A stretch of 64,000 nucleotides of DNA from Clostridium carboxidivorans P7 (GTDB taxonomy: Bacteria > Bacillota > Clostridia > Clostridiales > Clostridiaceae): assembly GCF_001038625.1 (NCBI RefSeq), contig NZ_CP011803.1:5642001-5706000 (forward strand), in the 5' to 3' direction. The notes beneath the pieces are model-generated. The model had not been told where the DNA came from, did no database searches, and worked only from the letters and a program-made list of their open reading frames with translations. Below, piece after piece: positions 1 to 9,414 of this stretch. Numbering within the stretch: the stretch's first letter is position 1; the number at the start of each line of letters is the position of its first letter. The position numbers and the translations under genes were made by a program.

Positions 1-63
1 ACATATAAAAGCATATGTGTTGCATGCCAATGCTATGTAAGAGAATTAAAAAGGGGTGTTTCT

Positions 64-1515
64 ATGAACTTGAAAAAAATATTAAAAGAGATAAAATATG
101 AATTATTAAAGGGTAATGATGATCTGGAAATAAGGGAAATTCAGTATGATTCCAGAAATGTAAAAAGTGGAGATTTATTTGTGTGTATTGAGGGGTATAG
201 CACAGATGGGCATAAATATGTAAGTAGTGCAGTAAGTAATGGAGCAGCGGCTGTTATTTGCAGTAAAGATATAGAAAATTTAACTGAATGTACAGTTATA
301 AAAACTGAAGATACTAGAAAAGTTTTAGCATTAGCATCCGCAAATTATTATGATCATCCTTCGGATAAATTGAAGGTAATAGGTATAACAGGCACAAATG
401 GAAAAACTACTTCAACATTTATGATGAAATCTATTTTAGAAGCTCAAGGATATAAGGTTGGACTTTTAGGAACTATAGCAAATTATGTTGGAGATAAAAA
501 AATACCAGCTCATAGAACTACTCCGGAATCTTTAGAACTTCAAAAACTATTTGCAGAAATGGTGGAAGAAGGAGTCAACTATTGCATTATGGAAGTATCA
601 TCACATTCATTATATCTAGATAGAGTATATGGTGTAAAATTTTGTCAAGCAATATTTACTAATTTAACAAGAGATCATTTAGATTTTCATAAGACCTTTG
701 AAAATTATTATAATGCAAAACTTATATTATTTAAAAATACATTAAGTTCAGTAGTAAATATAGATGATGAATATGGTGAAAGAGTATATGAGGATTCAGA
801 AGGAAAGAAGACTTCTTATGCTATAGATAAAGTTGCTGATGTTAAGGGAAGCAATTTACATATGCATTCTAGAGGAGTGGAGTTTGACATAACATACAAG
901 AATGAAACTCAGCATATAAATTTAAATATACCAGGAAAATATAATGTTATGAATGCTCTTGGAAGTGCAGCGGCATGTTTAGGCGAAGGAATGAGTCTTG
1001 CAACTGTAAAAGAAGGGTTAGAAGCTATGCTATGTGTACCTGGAAGATGTGAAATAGTAACTAAAAATTATGACTTAGGTTATGAGGTTATAGTAGATTA
1101 TGCACATACTCCAGATGGATTGGAGAATATACTTAAAACTGCAAGAGAATTTACTAAAGGTAAACTTATAAGTGTCTTTGGCTGCGGCGGAGATAGAGAT
1201 AATACTAAGAGACCTATTATGGGAAAGATAGGTACAGAGCTAAGTGATAAAGCGGTTATTACTTCAGATAATCCTAGAACTGAGGATCCTATGTCCATAA
1301 TAAAAGAAGTTGTAGCAGGTGTAGAAAAAGATAATTATATTGTGGTAGAAAATAGAAGAGAAGCTATAAAAAAGGCTATGGAAATGGCAAAAAAAGATGA
1401 TGTTATAGTAGTAGCAGGAAAAGGACATGAAGATTATCAAATATTAAAGGATAAAACTATTCATTTTGACGAAAGAGAAGTAATTGCAGAAATTATAAAG
1501 GAATTGAATAAGTAG
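64..1515 (+). CDS. murE: UDP-MurNAc-L-alanyl-D-glutamate--meso-diaminopimelate ligase
   Basis: Cytoplasmic Mur ligase adding the third stem-peptide residue during peptidoglycan precursor synthesis. The 483-residue protein has the usual family length, the Mur ligase P-loop (GTNGKTT near residue 110) and the DNPR motif near residue 402, which in this family marks specificity for meso-diaminopimelate rather than lysine. The ATG follows an AAAGGGGTG ribosome binding site. It opens a run of cell-wall genes, with murF starting 15 bases after its stop. The 63 bases before it hold no gene I can recognise; the upstream part of the operon lies outside the window. Confidence 0.96.
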   Translation: MNLKKILKEIKYELLKGNDDLEIREIQYDSRNVKSGDLFVCIEGYSTDGHKYVSSAVSNGAAAVICSKDIENLTECTVIKTEDTRKVLALASANYYDHPSDKLKVIGITGTNGKTTSTFMMKSILEAQGYKVGLLGTIANYVGDKKIPAHRTTPESLELQKLFAEMVEEGVNYCIMEVSSHSLYLDRVYGVKFCQAIFTNLTRDHLDFHKTFENYYNAKLILFKNTLSSVVNIDDEYGERVYEDSEGKKTSYAIDKVADVKGSNLHMHSRGVEFDITYKNETQHINLNIPGKYNVMNALGSAAACLGEGMSLATVKEGLEAMLCVPGRCEIVTKNYDLGYEVIVDYAHTPDGLENILKTAREFTKGKLISVFGCGGDRDNTKRPIMGKIGTELSDKAVITSDNPRTEDPMSIIKEVVAGVEKDNYIVVENRREAIKKAMEMAKKDDVIVVAGKGHEDYQILKDKTIHFDEREVIAEIIKELNK

Positions 1516-1530
1516 AAGGAGTGTATACAA

Positions 1531-2919
1531 TTGGAACATATGACCTTTGATGAGATAGTTAATGCAGTACAAGGAAAAGTTGTATTGCAGGGAAACTATG
1601 AAAAGTTTAATCAAATAAGTACGGATACGAGAAAAATAGATAAAGATGATATATTCATAGCCTTGAAAGGAGAAAATTTTAATGGAAATGAATATATAAA
1701 AGTTGCTAGTGATAATGGAGCATCTATGTGCATTATAGATGAAATTAAGTATAGAGAAGATGAAATAGAAAAGGGAACTACAATAATTAAAGTTGAAGAT
1801 ACTAAAAAAGCATTGCTGCAATTGGCTAAAGCTTATAGAAATAAGCTTAATTTAAAGGTAATAGGTATAACAGGATCTAATGGAAAAACATCTACAAAGG
1901 ATTTGTTAGCAGCAGCATTAAGTTCTAAATATAAAGTTTTTAAAACACAAGGAAATTTTAATAATGAGATAGGGCTTCCATTAATGATATTTAAACTTGA
2001 TAATAGCTATGATATAGCAGTGCTTGAAATGGGAATGAATAATTTAAATGAAATTCATAGAATGGCGGAAGCTGCGAAACCTGATATAGCTTTAATTACT
2101 AATGTAGGTGTAAGCCATATAGGTAACCTTGGTTCAAGAGAAAATATATTGAAGGCAAAGCTTGAGATTACTGATTTTTTTGATAAGAATAGTATTTTAA
2201 TTGTAAATGGAGACAATGACCTTCTTTCTGGAGTAAAAAGTAATAAATTTTCTATATACACTACAGGAATGGAAAATGGAAACAATCTTAACGCTTGTGA
2301 TATAGAACTTAAGGAAAATTTTGTAGAGTTTAGTGTAGAGGAAAATGGGAAAAAATTTGAGGAAACATTTCATGTAGAGATACCAGGAAAGCATACAATA
2401 TCTAATTCACTACTAGCTATAGCTTGTGGAAGAATATTAGGTATGGAGAATAAAGACATAAAAGAAGGACTAAAAAATCTTCAAACTACTGCTATGAGAA
2501 TGGATCTTATTAAAGGCAAGAAGTTTAATATACTGAACGATTGTTATAATGCTAATCCTGATTCAATGAAGGCAGCTATAGATGTTTTAAAAAATGTAGA
2601 GTCTAGTAGAAGAATAGCTGTACTTGGAACTATGGGAGAATTGGGAGAACAATCTTATAAATCTCATAAAGAAATTGGTGAATATTCAGCAAAAAATGGA
2701 GTGGATTTACTTTTAACATTTGGTGAATATAATAAAGCTTTTGAAGAAGGTTTTAAATCAAGTACCAAAGCTGAATATAAAGCTTTTGATGATTATAGTG
2801 AAGGTATAAAATATTTAGTGAATGGATATTTAAAAGAAGGAGATACAGTTTTAGTTAAAGCTTCTAGATCCATGAAATTTGAAAAGATAGTAGAAGAACT
2901 TAAGAAAAATAACTTATAG
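1531..2919 (+). CDS. murF: UDP-MurNAc-tripeptide--D-alanyl-D-alanine ligase
   Basis: Adds the D-Ala-D-Ala dipeptide to complete the UDP-MurNAc-pentapeptide. The protein is 462 residues, with the Mur ligase P-loop (GSNGKTSTKD near residue 115), the central ligase domain and a C-terminal domain ending in a KASRSMKFE segment typical of MurF. The start is TTG, placed after an AGAAGGAG ribosome binding site; no ATG fits better. It sits between murE and mraY in the classical division and cell-wall order, so co-transcription is expected. Confidence 0.95.
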   Translation: MEHMTFDEIVNAVQGKVVLQGNYEKFNQISTDTRKIDKDDIFIALKGENFNGNEYIKVASDNGASMCIIDEIKYREDEIEKGTTIIKVEDTKKALLQLAKAYRNKLNLKVIGITGSNGKTSTKDLLAAALSSKYKVFKTQGNFNNEIGLPLMIFKLDNSYDIAVLEMGMNNLNEIHRMAEAAKPDIALITNVGVSHIGNLGSRENILKAKLEITDFFDKNSILIVNGDNDLLSGVKSNKFSIYTTGMENGNNLNACDIELKENFVEFSVEENGKKFEETFHVEIPGKHTISNSLLAIACGRILGMENKDIKEGLKNLQTTAMRMDLIKGKKFNILNDCYNANPDSMKAAIDVLKNVESSRRIAVLGTMGELGEQSYKSHKEIGEYSAKNGVDLLLTFGEYNKAFEEGFKSSTKAEYKAFDDYSEGIKYLVNGYLKEGDTVLVKASRSMKFEKIVEELKKNNL

Positions 2920-2931
2920 GGGGTTATAAGG

Positions 2932-3885
2932 ATGGATAGATTAATTTATTCAGTATTAGTTGCATTTTTTATATCAATTTTAGAAGGTCCTATTATAATT
3001 CCATTACTGCATAAGCTTAAATTTGGACAGAGTATAAGAGAAGAGGGACCAAAGAGTCATCAAAAAAAATCAGGAACACCTACTATGGGAGGAATAATAT
3101 TTATATTATCTTCGTTTATAACTATGGCTCTTGTAGTAAAAAAGCCAGGTGATGAAGCTATGATTGCTTTATATGCTTTTGTAGCTTTTGGAGTAATAGG
3201 TGCGTTAGATGATGGATTAAAGATTATACAAAAGAAAAATTTAGGACTTAGAGCTTATCAAAAAATGATATTACTTTTAGGTGCATCAGGTTGGTTTGCA
3301 TATTATGCAGCTAAAAATCCGGATATAGGAACTTCTATAATAGTACCTTTTGCACATAGAACTGTGAATTTGGGATGGTTTTATATTCCATTTATAGTTA
3401 TTTATTTTGCAGCAGTTACAAACTCAGTTAATTTAACAGATGGTTTAGATGGCTTAGCAACCTCTATTACATTATTAGTTATGACTTTCTTCTCGCTAGT
3501 GAGCTTTGCTATGGGGCATTATACTTTAGCAATATTTTGTGCTGTAGTTGCTGGTGCACTTTTAGGATTTTTGAGATACAATGCCTTTCCAGCAGGAGTT
3601 TTTATGGGGGATACAGGCTCATTGGCTTTAGGGGGAGCAGTAGCAGCAGTAGCATTGATATTAAAATTACCATTATTGGTTATAATAGTAGGTGGAATAT
3701 ATGTAATGGAAGCATTATCTGTAATTCTTCAAGTAGCATCCTTTAAGCTTACAGGAAAAAGAATATTTAAGATGAGTCCAATACATCATCATTTTGAACT
3801 ATCAGGCTGGCATGAAACTAAAGTAGTTTCTGTGTTTTGTATTGTTACAGTAGTATTATGTTTATTTGCTTTTTTGTCTTTATAA
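2932..3885 (+). CDS. mraY: Phospho-MurNAc-pentapeptide transferase
   Basis: Integral membrane enzyme that transfers phospho-MurNAc-pentapeptide to undecaprenyl phosphate to form lipid I. The 317-residue protein is highly hydrophobic with about ten membrane segments. Visible family signatures are the GALDDGLK segment near residue 90, the NLTDGLDGL segment near residue 168 carrying the catalytic aspartates, and the PIHHHFE motif near residue 283. It starts 12 bases after murF behind a TAGGGGG ribosome binding site. Confidence 0.96.
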   Translation: MDRLIYSVLVAFFISILEGPIIIPLLHKLKFGQSIREEGPKSHQKKSGTPTMGGIIFILSSFITMALVVKKPGDEAMIALYAFVAFGVIGALDDGLKIIQKKNLGLRAYQKMILLLGASGWFAYYAAKNPDIGTSIIVPFAHRTVNLGWFYIPFIVIYFAAVTNSVNLTDGLDGLATSITLLVMTFFSLVSFAMGHYTLAIFCAVVAGALLGFLRYNAFPAGVFMGDTGSLALGGAVAAVALILKLPLLVIIVGGIYVMEALSVILQVASFKLTGKRIFKMSPIHHHFELSGWHETKVVSVFCIVTVVLCLFAFLSL

Positions 3886-3932
3886 GTAAATGTTTAGTCT
3901 GATAAAAGTAATTTATGTAGGAGGATATAGGG

Positions 3933-5042
3933 ATGAGTAAACCCACTAGTAAAATGGGGCCTATTGATTTTGTATTATTTTCGACTATAATGCTTTTAGT
4001 GGCAATTGGTGTTATCATGGTTTATAGTGCTAGTTCCTATAGTGCATATTTTAATCCACACATAAAAGATAGTACTTTTTACTTGAAAAAGCAGGCAGGA
4101 GCAGCTTTAGTAGGAATTTTATTTATGTTTATGACTATAAGGCTTGATTATCATAGAATTAAAAAATATACTAAAATAATTATGATAATTACTGTGGTAC
4201 TTTTGTCAGCAGTTTTTGCTTTTAAACCTGTAAATGGAGCACAAAGATGGATACAAATTGGAGGATTACCATCACTTCAGCCATCTGAATTAGCAAAATA
4301 CATAGTGGTATTATATATGGCTAAGAGCATAGAAAGCAAAGGAGAAAAAATAAAGACATTAAAGTATGGTATTATACCTTATCTTATTATATCTGGTTTT
4401 TATGCAGGGATGGTTTTTAAGGAGAAAAATTTAAGTATAGCAGCGGTAATAATGATAGTTACATTAATTGTACTTTACGTAGCAGGTGCTAAGACATCGC
4501 ATATGTTAGGTTTATTAGGCTTAGTAGGTTTAGCAGGAGCAGCAGGAATAGCATTTGAGCCATATAGATTGGCTAGGTTTAGTAGTTTTTTAAATCCATG
4601 GGCTGATCCAAAGAATACAGGATATCAGTTGATACAATCTCTTTTAGCTTTAGGTTCTGGAGGAATATGGGGTGTGGGTCTTGGAATGTCAAGACAGAAG
4701 TGTTACTACATACCTGAGCCTCATAATGACTTTATATTTTCCATAATTGGCGAAGAATTAGGTCTTATAGGTTGTACAATTATCATCATATTGTTTATTA
4801 TCCTTATATGGAGAGGAGTAGTAACGGCAGTAAAGGCAAAAGATACTTATGGAACTCTTTTAGCTACAGGAATTACATCAGTTATAGCAATACAAGCCAT
4901 AATCAATATAGCTGTTGTTACAGGATCAATGCCTGTAACTGGTGTACCACTTCCTTTTATAAGCTATGGAGGATCAGCTTTAGCCATCAATTTAGTGGCC
5001 ATGGGAATACTTCTAAATATATCCAGACAAAAAGAATATTAA
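3933..5042 (+). CDS. spoVE: SEDS-family lipid II polymerase, SpoVE/FtsW type
   Basis: Polytopic membrane protein of the SEDS family (FtsW, RodA, SpoVE), which polymerises glycan strands with a class B penicillin-binding protein. The 369-residue protein has about ten membrane segments and the late GSMPVTGVPLPFISYGGS signature near residues 330-345, characteristic of the family. By position after mraY it corresponds to SpoVE of Bacillus, but FtsW for vegetative division cannot be excluded from sequence alone. murG, which usually follows, is absent; a hairpin follows the stop. Confidence 0.92.
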   Translation: MSKPTSKMGPIDFVLFSTIMLLVAIGVIMVYSASSYSAYFNPHIKDSTFYLKKQAGAALVGILFMFMTIRLDYHRIKKYTKIIMIITVVLLSAVFAFKPVNGAQRWIQIGGLPSLQPSELAKYIVVLYMAKSIESKGEKIKTLKYGIIPYLIISGFYAGMVFKEKNLSIAAVIMIVTLIVLYVAGAKTSHMLGLLGLVGLAGAAGIAFEPYRLARFSSFLNPWADPKNTGYQLIQSLLALGSGGIWGVGLGMSRQKCYYIPEPHNDFIFSIIGEELGLIGCTIIIILFIILIWRGVVTAVKAKDTYGTLLATGITSVIAIQAIINIAVVTGSMPVTGVPLPFISYGGSALAINLVAMGILLNISRQKEY

Positions 5043-5051
5043 TATTTATTG

Positions 5052-5074
5052 TAGCATTGCAATTAGCAATGCTA
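5052..5074 (+). terminator. Hairpin after spoVE, weak terminator
   Basis: A perfect 9-bp stem (TAGCATTGC / GCAATGCTA) with a 5-base loop begins ten bases after the spoVE stop. Only a short T stretch follows, so it may act as a weak terminator or an mRNA-stabilising hairpin in the 136-base gap before ftsQ. Confidence 0.5.
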
Positions 5075-5178
5075 TAATTTATGTAATTAAATAAAATTTA
5101 ATCAAAAATTTAATGAAATTAATTTAATAGAGTGTTATTATATATATATCTTAAAAAATTGAGGTAGGTTGATATATT

Positions 5179-5949
5179 ATGGCTTTAACTTCTCCCAAAA
5201 CAGAAAATGAATTGATTTTAAGAAGAAGAAAGCGAAAAAGAATAAAAAAGATATTGATGTTATTTATTTTACTGTTATCAATATGTATTACATTATGTTT
5301 AAAACATCCTTATTTTAATATAAAAAACATTGAGGTAAGTGGAAATAGAAATATTTCATCTAAAGAAATTGTTGATTTGTCAAGATTATTTAAGGGTAAT
5401 AACATATTTTATATAAATGTTCGAAATGGTGAAAATAACATTTTAAGCAATCCATATATTTCAGAAGTACAAATAAAAAGAAAATTACCAGCTACAGTAC
5501 AAATAAATATAAAGGAAAGAGAAGCTTTATTTTATAATGCGAAGGATAATAAGTATTTTATAGTAGATAAAAATGGAGTAGTCCTTCAAAAAAAGGATGA
5601 TATAAAGGGAATGCATTTAGTTAAATTAGATGGCTTTGATTATGATAAGAGTGAAATTGGTAAAGTATTAAAAAATGATGACAAATCAAAAATAGACATA
5701 GTTACTAATTTAGGAAATATTATTTTAAATAGCAAAAATACAATTGGAGTTACTTATATAGATCTAAATAGTACTATAGATATAAAAATATATTTTGGTG
5801 ATATGTGTGTTAAACTTGGTAGAAGCGACAACCTTGATAAAAAGGTTAATGAAGCTTTGAATATAATTAACAGCAAAGGATTAAAAGGTGCTAAGGGATA
5901 CATAGATGTAAGCTTTGATGGTAATCCTGTATTTTTTATTCAAAAGTAG
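5179..5949 (+). CDS. ftsQ: Cell division protein FtsQ/DivIB
   Basis: Bitopic membrane protein of the divisome that bridges FtsL/DivIC and the septal synthase. The 256-residue protein has a basic cytoplasmic head (residues 1-25), one membrane segment (about 25-42), and then a POTRA domain that begins with the typical FNIKNIEVSGN strand and contains the IKRKLPATVQINIKER segment. This is the normal FtsQ/DivIB layout. The start is an ATG behind a GAGGTAGG ribosome binding site. A DUF881 gene follows 14 bases downstream. Confidence 0.9.
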   Translation: MALTSPKTENELILRRRKRKRIKKILMLFILLLSICITLCLKHPYFNIKNIEVSGNRNISSKEIVDLSRLFKGNNIFYINVRNGENNILSNPYISEVQIKRKLPATVQINIKEREALFYNAKDNKYFIVDKNGVVLQKKDDIKGMHLVKLDGFDYDKSEIGKVLKNDDKSKIDIVTNLGNIILNSKNTIGVTYIDLNSTIDIKIYFGDMCVKLGRSDNLDKKVNEALNIINSKGLKGAKGYIDVSFDGNPVFFIQK

Positions 5950-5963
5950 GAGGATGTTAAAAA

Positions 5964-6674
5964 ATGCGTAAGGTTAACGCTCAAATAAGTGTTGCTGTAG
6001 TACTAGGTATTTTAGGGTTTATGCTTGCATACCAGCTTAAGACTATTGTAAGGCAAGATAAAACATTGAACCTAACTAACAAAAATGGTACAGATGTTAC
6101 TGTTGAGATTGAGCAATATAAAAAACAAAAACAAGAACTTGAAAGTAAAGTTAATGATCTTCAAAACCAAATTAAAAATTATGAAAATGCAGCAGCAGGA
6201 AAAAGTGATTCAACAAAGAATCTTTTAAAAGAGTTAGAAGATACTAGAGTACTTACTGGAACTACAGATGTGCATGGACCTGGTATAACTGTTTATCTTA
6301 CACCTGATGCCAGATTTTTGGGAAATAATATAGGAGATCATATAACGGATAAACATTTGGTGTATTTAGTAAATGAGTTAAAGTTTGCAGGTGCGGAAGC
6401 TATATCCATAAATGATATAAGAATACTTTCAAGGACAGGAATAAGAACTGCAGGAAGCTATATTTTGATAAATGATGAAAAAATATCTCCATCCAGTAGA
6501 ATTGTTATACAAGCAATAGGAGATAAAAATTTATTATATGGAGATATGAGTTTTCCGGAAGTTTTTGCTGATTTTAAAGGTTTGTGTGATGTGAAATTTG
6601 AAAAGTCAGATGACATTACAATTAAGAAGAATAATAAAACTTATAAATTTGAATATGCAAAACCAGTACAATAG
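5964..6674 (+). CDS. DUF881 family membrane-anchored protein (YlxX/YlxW-like)
   Basis: The protein has 236 residues, an N-terminal membrane anchor (about residues 7-25), a coiled-coil stretch (about 47-90) and a DUF881 domain recognised by the VHGPGITVYLTPD and LVNELKFAGAEAISINDIR segments. Two such genes flank the small basic protein gene here, as ylxW and ylxX do next to sbp in Bacillus. The biochemical role is unknown; context with divisome genes suggests a cell-envelope or division role, which is inference. Confidence 0.85.
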   Translation: MRKVNAQISVAVVLGILGFMLAYQLKTIVRQDKTLNLTNKNGTDVTVEIEQYKKQKQELESKVNDLQNQIKNYENAAAGKSDSTKNLLKELEDTRVLTGTTDVHGPGITVYLTPDARFLGNNIGDHITDKHLVYLVNELKFAGAEAISINDIRILSRTGIRTAGSYILINDEKISPSSRIVIQAIGDKNLLYGDMSFPEVFADFKGLCDVKFEKSDDITIKKNNKTYKFEYAKPVQ

Positions 6675-6716
6675 TAAATAAGTTAAATATATAATAGTTT
6701 TGGAGGGTGGTATAAA

Positions 6717-7058
6717 GTGATTGGTTTTATTGGACTTATAATTGGAATAATTGTTGGTATTGTGTGGAAAGTAAATATTCCAGAACAATTTTCTCCATAT
6801 ATGTCTGTAGCAATACTAGCTTGTTTAGATTCCGTATTTGGTGCAATAAAAGGAAGCTTGTCAAAAAAATTTCAACCAGATATATTTATTTCAGGCTTTT
6901 TTGGAAATGCAGTATTGGCAGCTGGACTTGCATACTTAGGGGATAAGATGGGTGTACCTATATATCTTGCAGCAGTAATAGTGTTTGGAGGAAGAATTTT
7001 TGATAACTTTGCTACTATAAGAAGATTATTAATAGAGAAGGCAAGAAATCATCAATGA
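6717..7058 (+). CDS. sbp: Small basic protein, DUF1290 family
   Basis: The protein is 113 residues and mostly hydrophobic, with three to four predicted membrane segments and a conserved central part (ACLDSVFGAIKGSLSKKF) typical of the Sbp/DUF1290 family in division clusters. The GTG start follows a TGGAGGGTGG ribosome binding site. It lies between two DUF881 genes; the function is not established. Confidence 0.87.
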   Translation: MIGFIGLIIGIIVGIVWKVNIPEQFSPYMSVAILACLDSVFGAIKGSLSKKFQPDIFISGFFGNAVLAAGLAYLGDKMGVPIYLAAVIVFGGRIFDNFATIRRLLIEKARNHQ

Positions 7059-7068
7059 GGTGAGATAA

Positions 7069-7797
7069 ATGAAAAACAATGAAGCTAGCACTTTTGTTTT
7101 TATAGCCTCAATAATTATAGGTATATTAATATCTATGAATATTAGCTTTACAAGAACTACAGATAGGGTTTTTTTAAGTGCAAAGCAATATCAAGATTCT
7201 TACAATTATAAAAATAAGCTTTATAGTGATATAGCAGCACTCATACAACAATATCAAAAATACAATTCTAAGCTTGTAGAGTATAAAAGTAATGAAAAAA
7301 ATGAAGAGCAAGTTACTAAGGGAATAATTGAAGAATTAAATGAAAATAATATTATTTTAGGAAAAGTTGCTCTAGAAGGACAAGGAATAAAAATAAGCTT
7401 AAATGATGCAAAGGATGAAGATATAGAAAATTCTTTTGAATTTGAAAAGAAATTAAGATTAGTCCATGATATGGATATTATGCAAGTAATAAATGATATT
7501 AAAAATTCAGGAGCAGAAGCTATAAGTATAAATGGTCAAAGAGTGGTTGATAGAACTGAAATATACTGTAGTGGTGCTTTTTTAAGAATTAATGGTGTTA
7601 AAATGATGGCTCCTTTTACAATTTATGCTATAGGTAACAAAGAAGTTATGTATAATTATATGCTGTCAAATGAAAACTATTTAAAAAGCTTAATAACAAG
7701 AAAAGTAAGAGTAGATGTACAGCAATGTGATAATTTAACTGTTCCAGCCTATATTGGAGAACAAAAGAATGCACTAATAAGTAGTAAAAATGAATAA
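7069..7797 (+). CDS. DUF881 family membrane-anchored protein, second copy
   Basis: The protein has 242 residues with an N-terminal membrane segment (about 8-25), a predicted coiled coil (about 45-90) and the DUF881 core, with the VINDIKNSGAEAISINGQR segment paralleling that of the first copy upstream. In many relatives ftsA and ftsZ come next; here a 179-base AT-rich gap leads straight to yggS. The function is unknown. Confidence 0.85.
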   Translation: MKNNEASTFVFIASIIIGILISMNISFTRTTDRVFLSAKQYQDSYNYKNKLYSDIAALIQQYQKYNSKLVEYKSNEKNEEQVTKGIIEELNENNIILGKVALEGQGIKISLNDAKDEDIENSFEFEKKLRLVHDMDIMQVINDIKNSGAEAISINGQRVVDRTEIYCSGAFLRINGVKMMAPFTIYAIGNKEVMYNYMLSNENYLKSLITRKVRVDVQQCDNLTVPAYIGEQKNALISSKNE

Positions 7798-7976
7798 TAT
7801 TATTCAATGAAATTTGGATTTTAATAATATATTATAATTAATTAAATTTTTATTTAAATTTTATTGATTTGTTGAAGGATTTTTTAATTTTATGAAGAAT
7901 ATACTTATGAAGAATGTATTTTATACCATTAAAATTGCATAAAATTACAAGCTCAATTGGACAGTAAAAGGAGACG

Positions 7977-8645
7977 ATGAAATTGTCAATTGAAGAAAAT
8001 GTAAAGATGATAAGAAATACTATAGAAAAAGATGTTACTTTAATAGCAGTTTCAAAGACCAAACCTGTTGAAGAAATAAAGAAAGTATACGATATAGGAA
8101 TTAGGGACTTTGGAGAAAATAAAGTTCAAGAACTTATAGATAAATATGATAAACTTCCTAAAGATATAAAATGGCATTTAATAGGTCATCTTCAAAGGAA
8201 TAAAGTGAAATATATAGTAGGGAAAGTTCACCTTATTCAATCTTTAGATAGTATAAGACTTTTACAAGAAATAGATAAGCACTATTCTGCAAATAATGAA
8301 ATAGCTAATACTCTGATTCAAATAAATATAGGCAGAGAAGAAAGCAAAACAGGTGTTTTATTAGAGAAATTAGATGAACTGTTACAACAGTGTGAAAACT
8401 GTAATAATGTAAAGGTTAAAGGACTTATGGCTATTGTACCACAGGCTACAGAAGAAAGTTGTAGGTGCTATTTTAAGAAAATGAAGGACATTTTTGAAGA
8501 CCTAAAGAAGAAAAGCTTTAAAAATATACAAATGGACATTTTATCTATGGGTATGAGTGGTGACTACTCAATGGCTTTACAAGAAGGGTCAAACATGATA
8601 AGAGTGGGTCAAGGCATATTTGGAAAGAGAAATTATAATAATTGA
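7977..8645 (+). CDS. yggS: PLP homeostasis protein YggS/YlmE family
   Basis: A pyridoxal-phosphate binding, non-catalytic TIM-barrel protein involved in vitamin B6 and amino-acid homeostasis. The 222-residue protein carries the cofactor lysine in LIAVSKTKP near residue 24 and the WHLIGHLQRNK and LSMGMSGDYSMA signatures of the family. The ATG lies six bases after an AAAGGAG site. It starts the ylmE-sepF-yggT-ylmH-divIVA block known from Gram-positive bacteria. Confidence 0.93.
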   Translation: MKLSIEENVKMIRNTIEKDVTLIAVSKTKPVEEIKKVYDIGIRDFGENKVQELIDKYDKLPKDIKWHLIGHLQRNKVKYIVGKVHLIQSLDSIRLLQEIDKHYSANNEIANTLIQINIGREESKTGVLLEKLDELLQQCENCNNVKVKGLMAIVPQATEESCRCYFKKMKDIFEDLKKKSFKNIQMDILSMGMSGDYSMALQEGSNMIRVGQGIFGKRNYNN

Positions 8646-8659
8646 GGAGGGTAAATTAA

Positions 8660-9127
8660 ATGTCAGGTAAAGTTATAAGTAAGGTTATGGGTTTTTTAGG
8701 CCTAGAGGATGATTTAGAAGAAGAAATAGAAGAAACAGAAGAGAGAAGACAGGAAAAAGCGGTAAATGATACAACAGCTTCAGTAGAGCCAATTATATCA
8801 AATTCAAAAAGGCAAAATAAGGTGGTAAGTATACATACTACTATTGCTGCTAAGGTGAAAATAGTAAAACCTACTAGTTATGAAGAAGCAGCAGATATTT
8901 GTGATGAATTAAAGAATAGAAAAATTATAGTTATAAATACTACAGGATTAGAACAAAGGATAGCTCAAAGACTTTTAGATTTCATGGGCGGAGCAAGCTA
9001 TGCTCTAGGAGGAGATTTAGAAGAAGTAGAAAGAGGAGTTTATTTACTGTCACCAGCAACAGTAGAGGTTAGTAATGATTTTAAAAGTGAATTATCAAGT
9101 AAAGGGATTTTTGGCTGGAATAAGTAG
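8660..9127 (+). CDS. sepF: Cell division protein SepF
   Basis: FtsZ-associated ring-forming protein that tethers the Z ring to the membrane. It has 155 residues: an N-terminal amphipathic segment (MSGKVISKVMGFLGL), an acidic linker and the C-terminal SepF domain with VKPTSYEEAADICDELK and the FMGGASYALGG region. It follows yggS by 14 bases and precedes yggT, the order of ylmE-ylmF-ylmG. Confidence 0.94.
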   Translation: MSGKVISKVMGFLGLEDDLEEEIEETEERRQEKAVNDTTASVEPIISNSKRQNKVVSIHTTIAAKVKIVKPTSYEEAADICDELKNRKIIVINTTGLEQRIAQRLLDFMGGASYALGGDLEEVERGVYLLSPATVEVSNDFKSELSSKGIFGWNK

Positions 9128-9142
9128 TGTTCGGAGGATAAA

Positions 9143-9412
9143 ATGATAAGTGGTACTTTAGTAGTGGCGCTAGATTTATTATTTAGGTTTCTTGAAGGTG
9201 CTATATTATTGGATGTAATTCTTTCATGGGTTATGCCTGGAAGAAGTAATGGTTTCTTAGACTTACTTCATGTATTTACAGATCCATTTATGATTCCAGG
9301 AAGGAAAATTCAAGAAAAGCTTATGCCTGGTTTTATGATAGATTTTTCACCTATACTTGCACTAGTAATACTAGATGTAATAAGAAAAATTGTGTTTACT
9401 ATATTGTTATAG
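9143..9412 (+). CDS. YggT family membrane protein (YlmG)
   Basis: The protein has 89 residues and two hydrophobic segments, with the conserved ILSWVMPGRSN and FTDPFMIPGRKI motifs of the YggT family. It is a small inner-membrane protein of unsettled function that is conserved beside sepF. The next gene, ylmH, starts two bases after its stop. Confidence 0.9.
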   Translation: MISGTLVVALDLLFRFLEGAILLDVILSWVMPGRSNGFLDLLHVFTDPFMIPGRKIQEKLMPGFMIDFSPILALVILDVIRKIVFTILL

Positions 9413-9414
9413 TT

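Noticed and set aside
1..40. C-terminal end of an upstream gene before murE
   Set aside because: A short frame ends at a TAA at 38-40, but it is too short to identify and may be chance.
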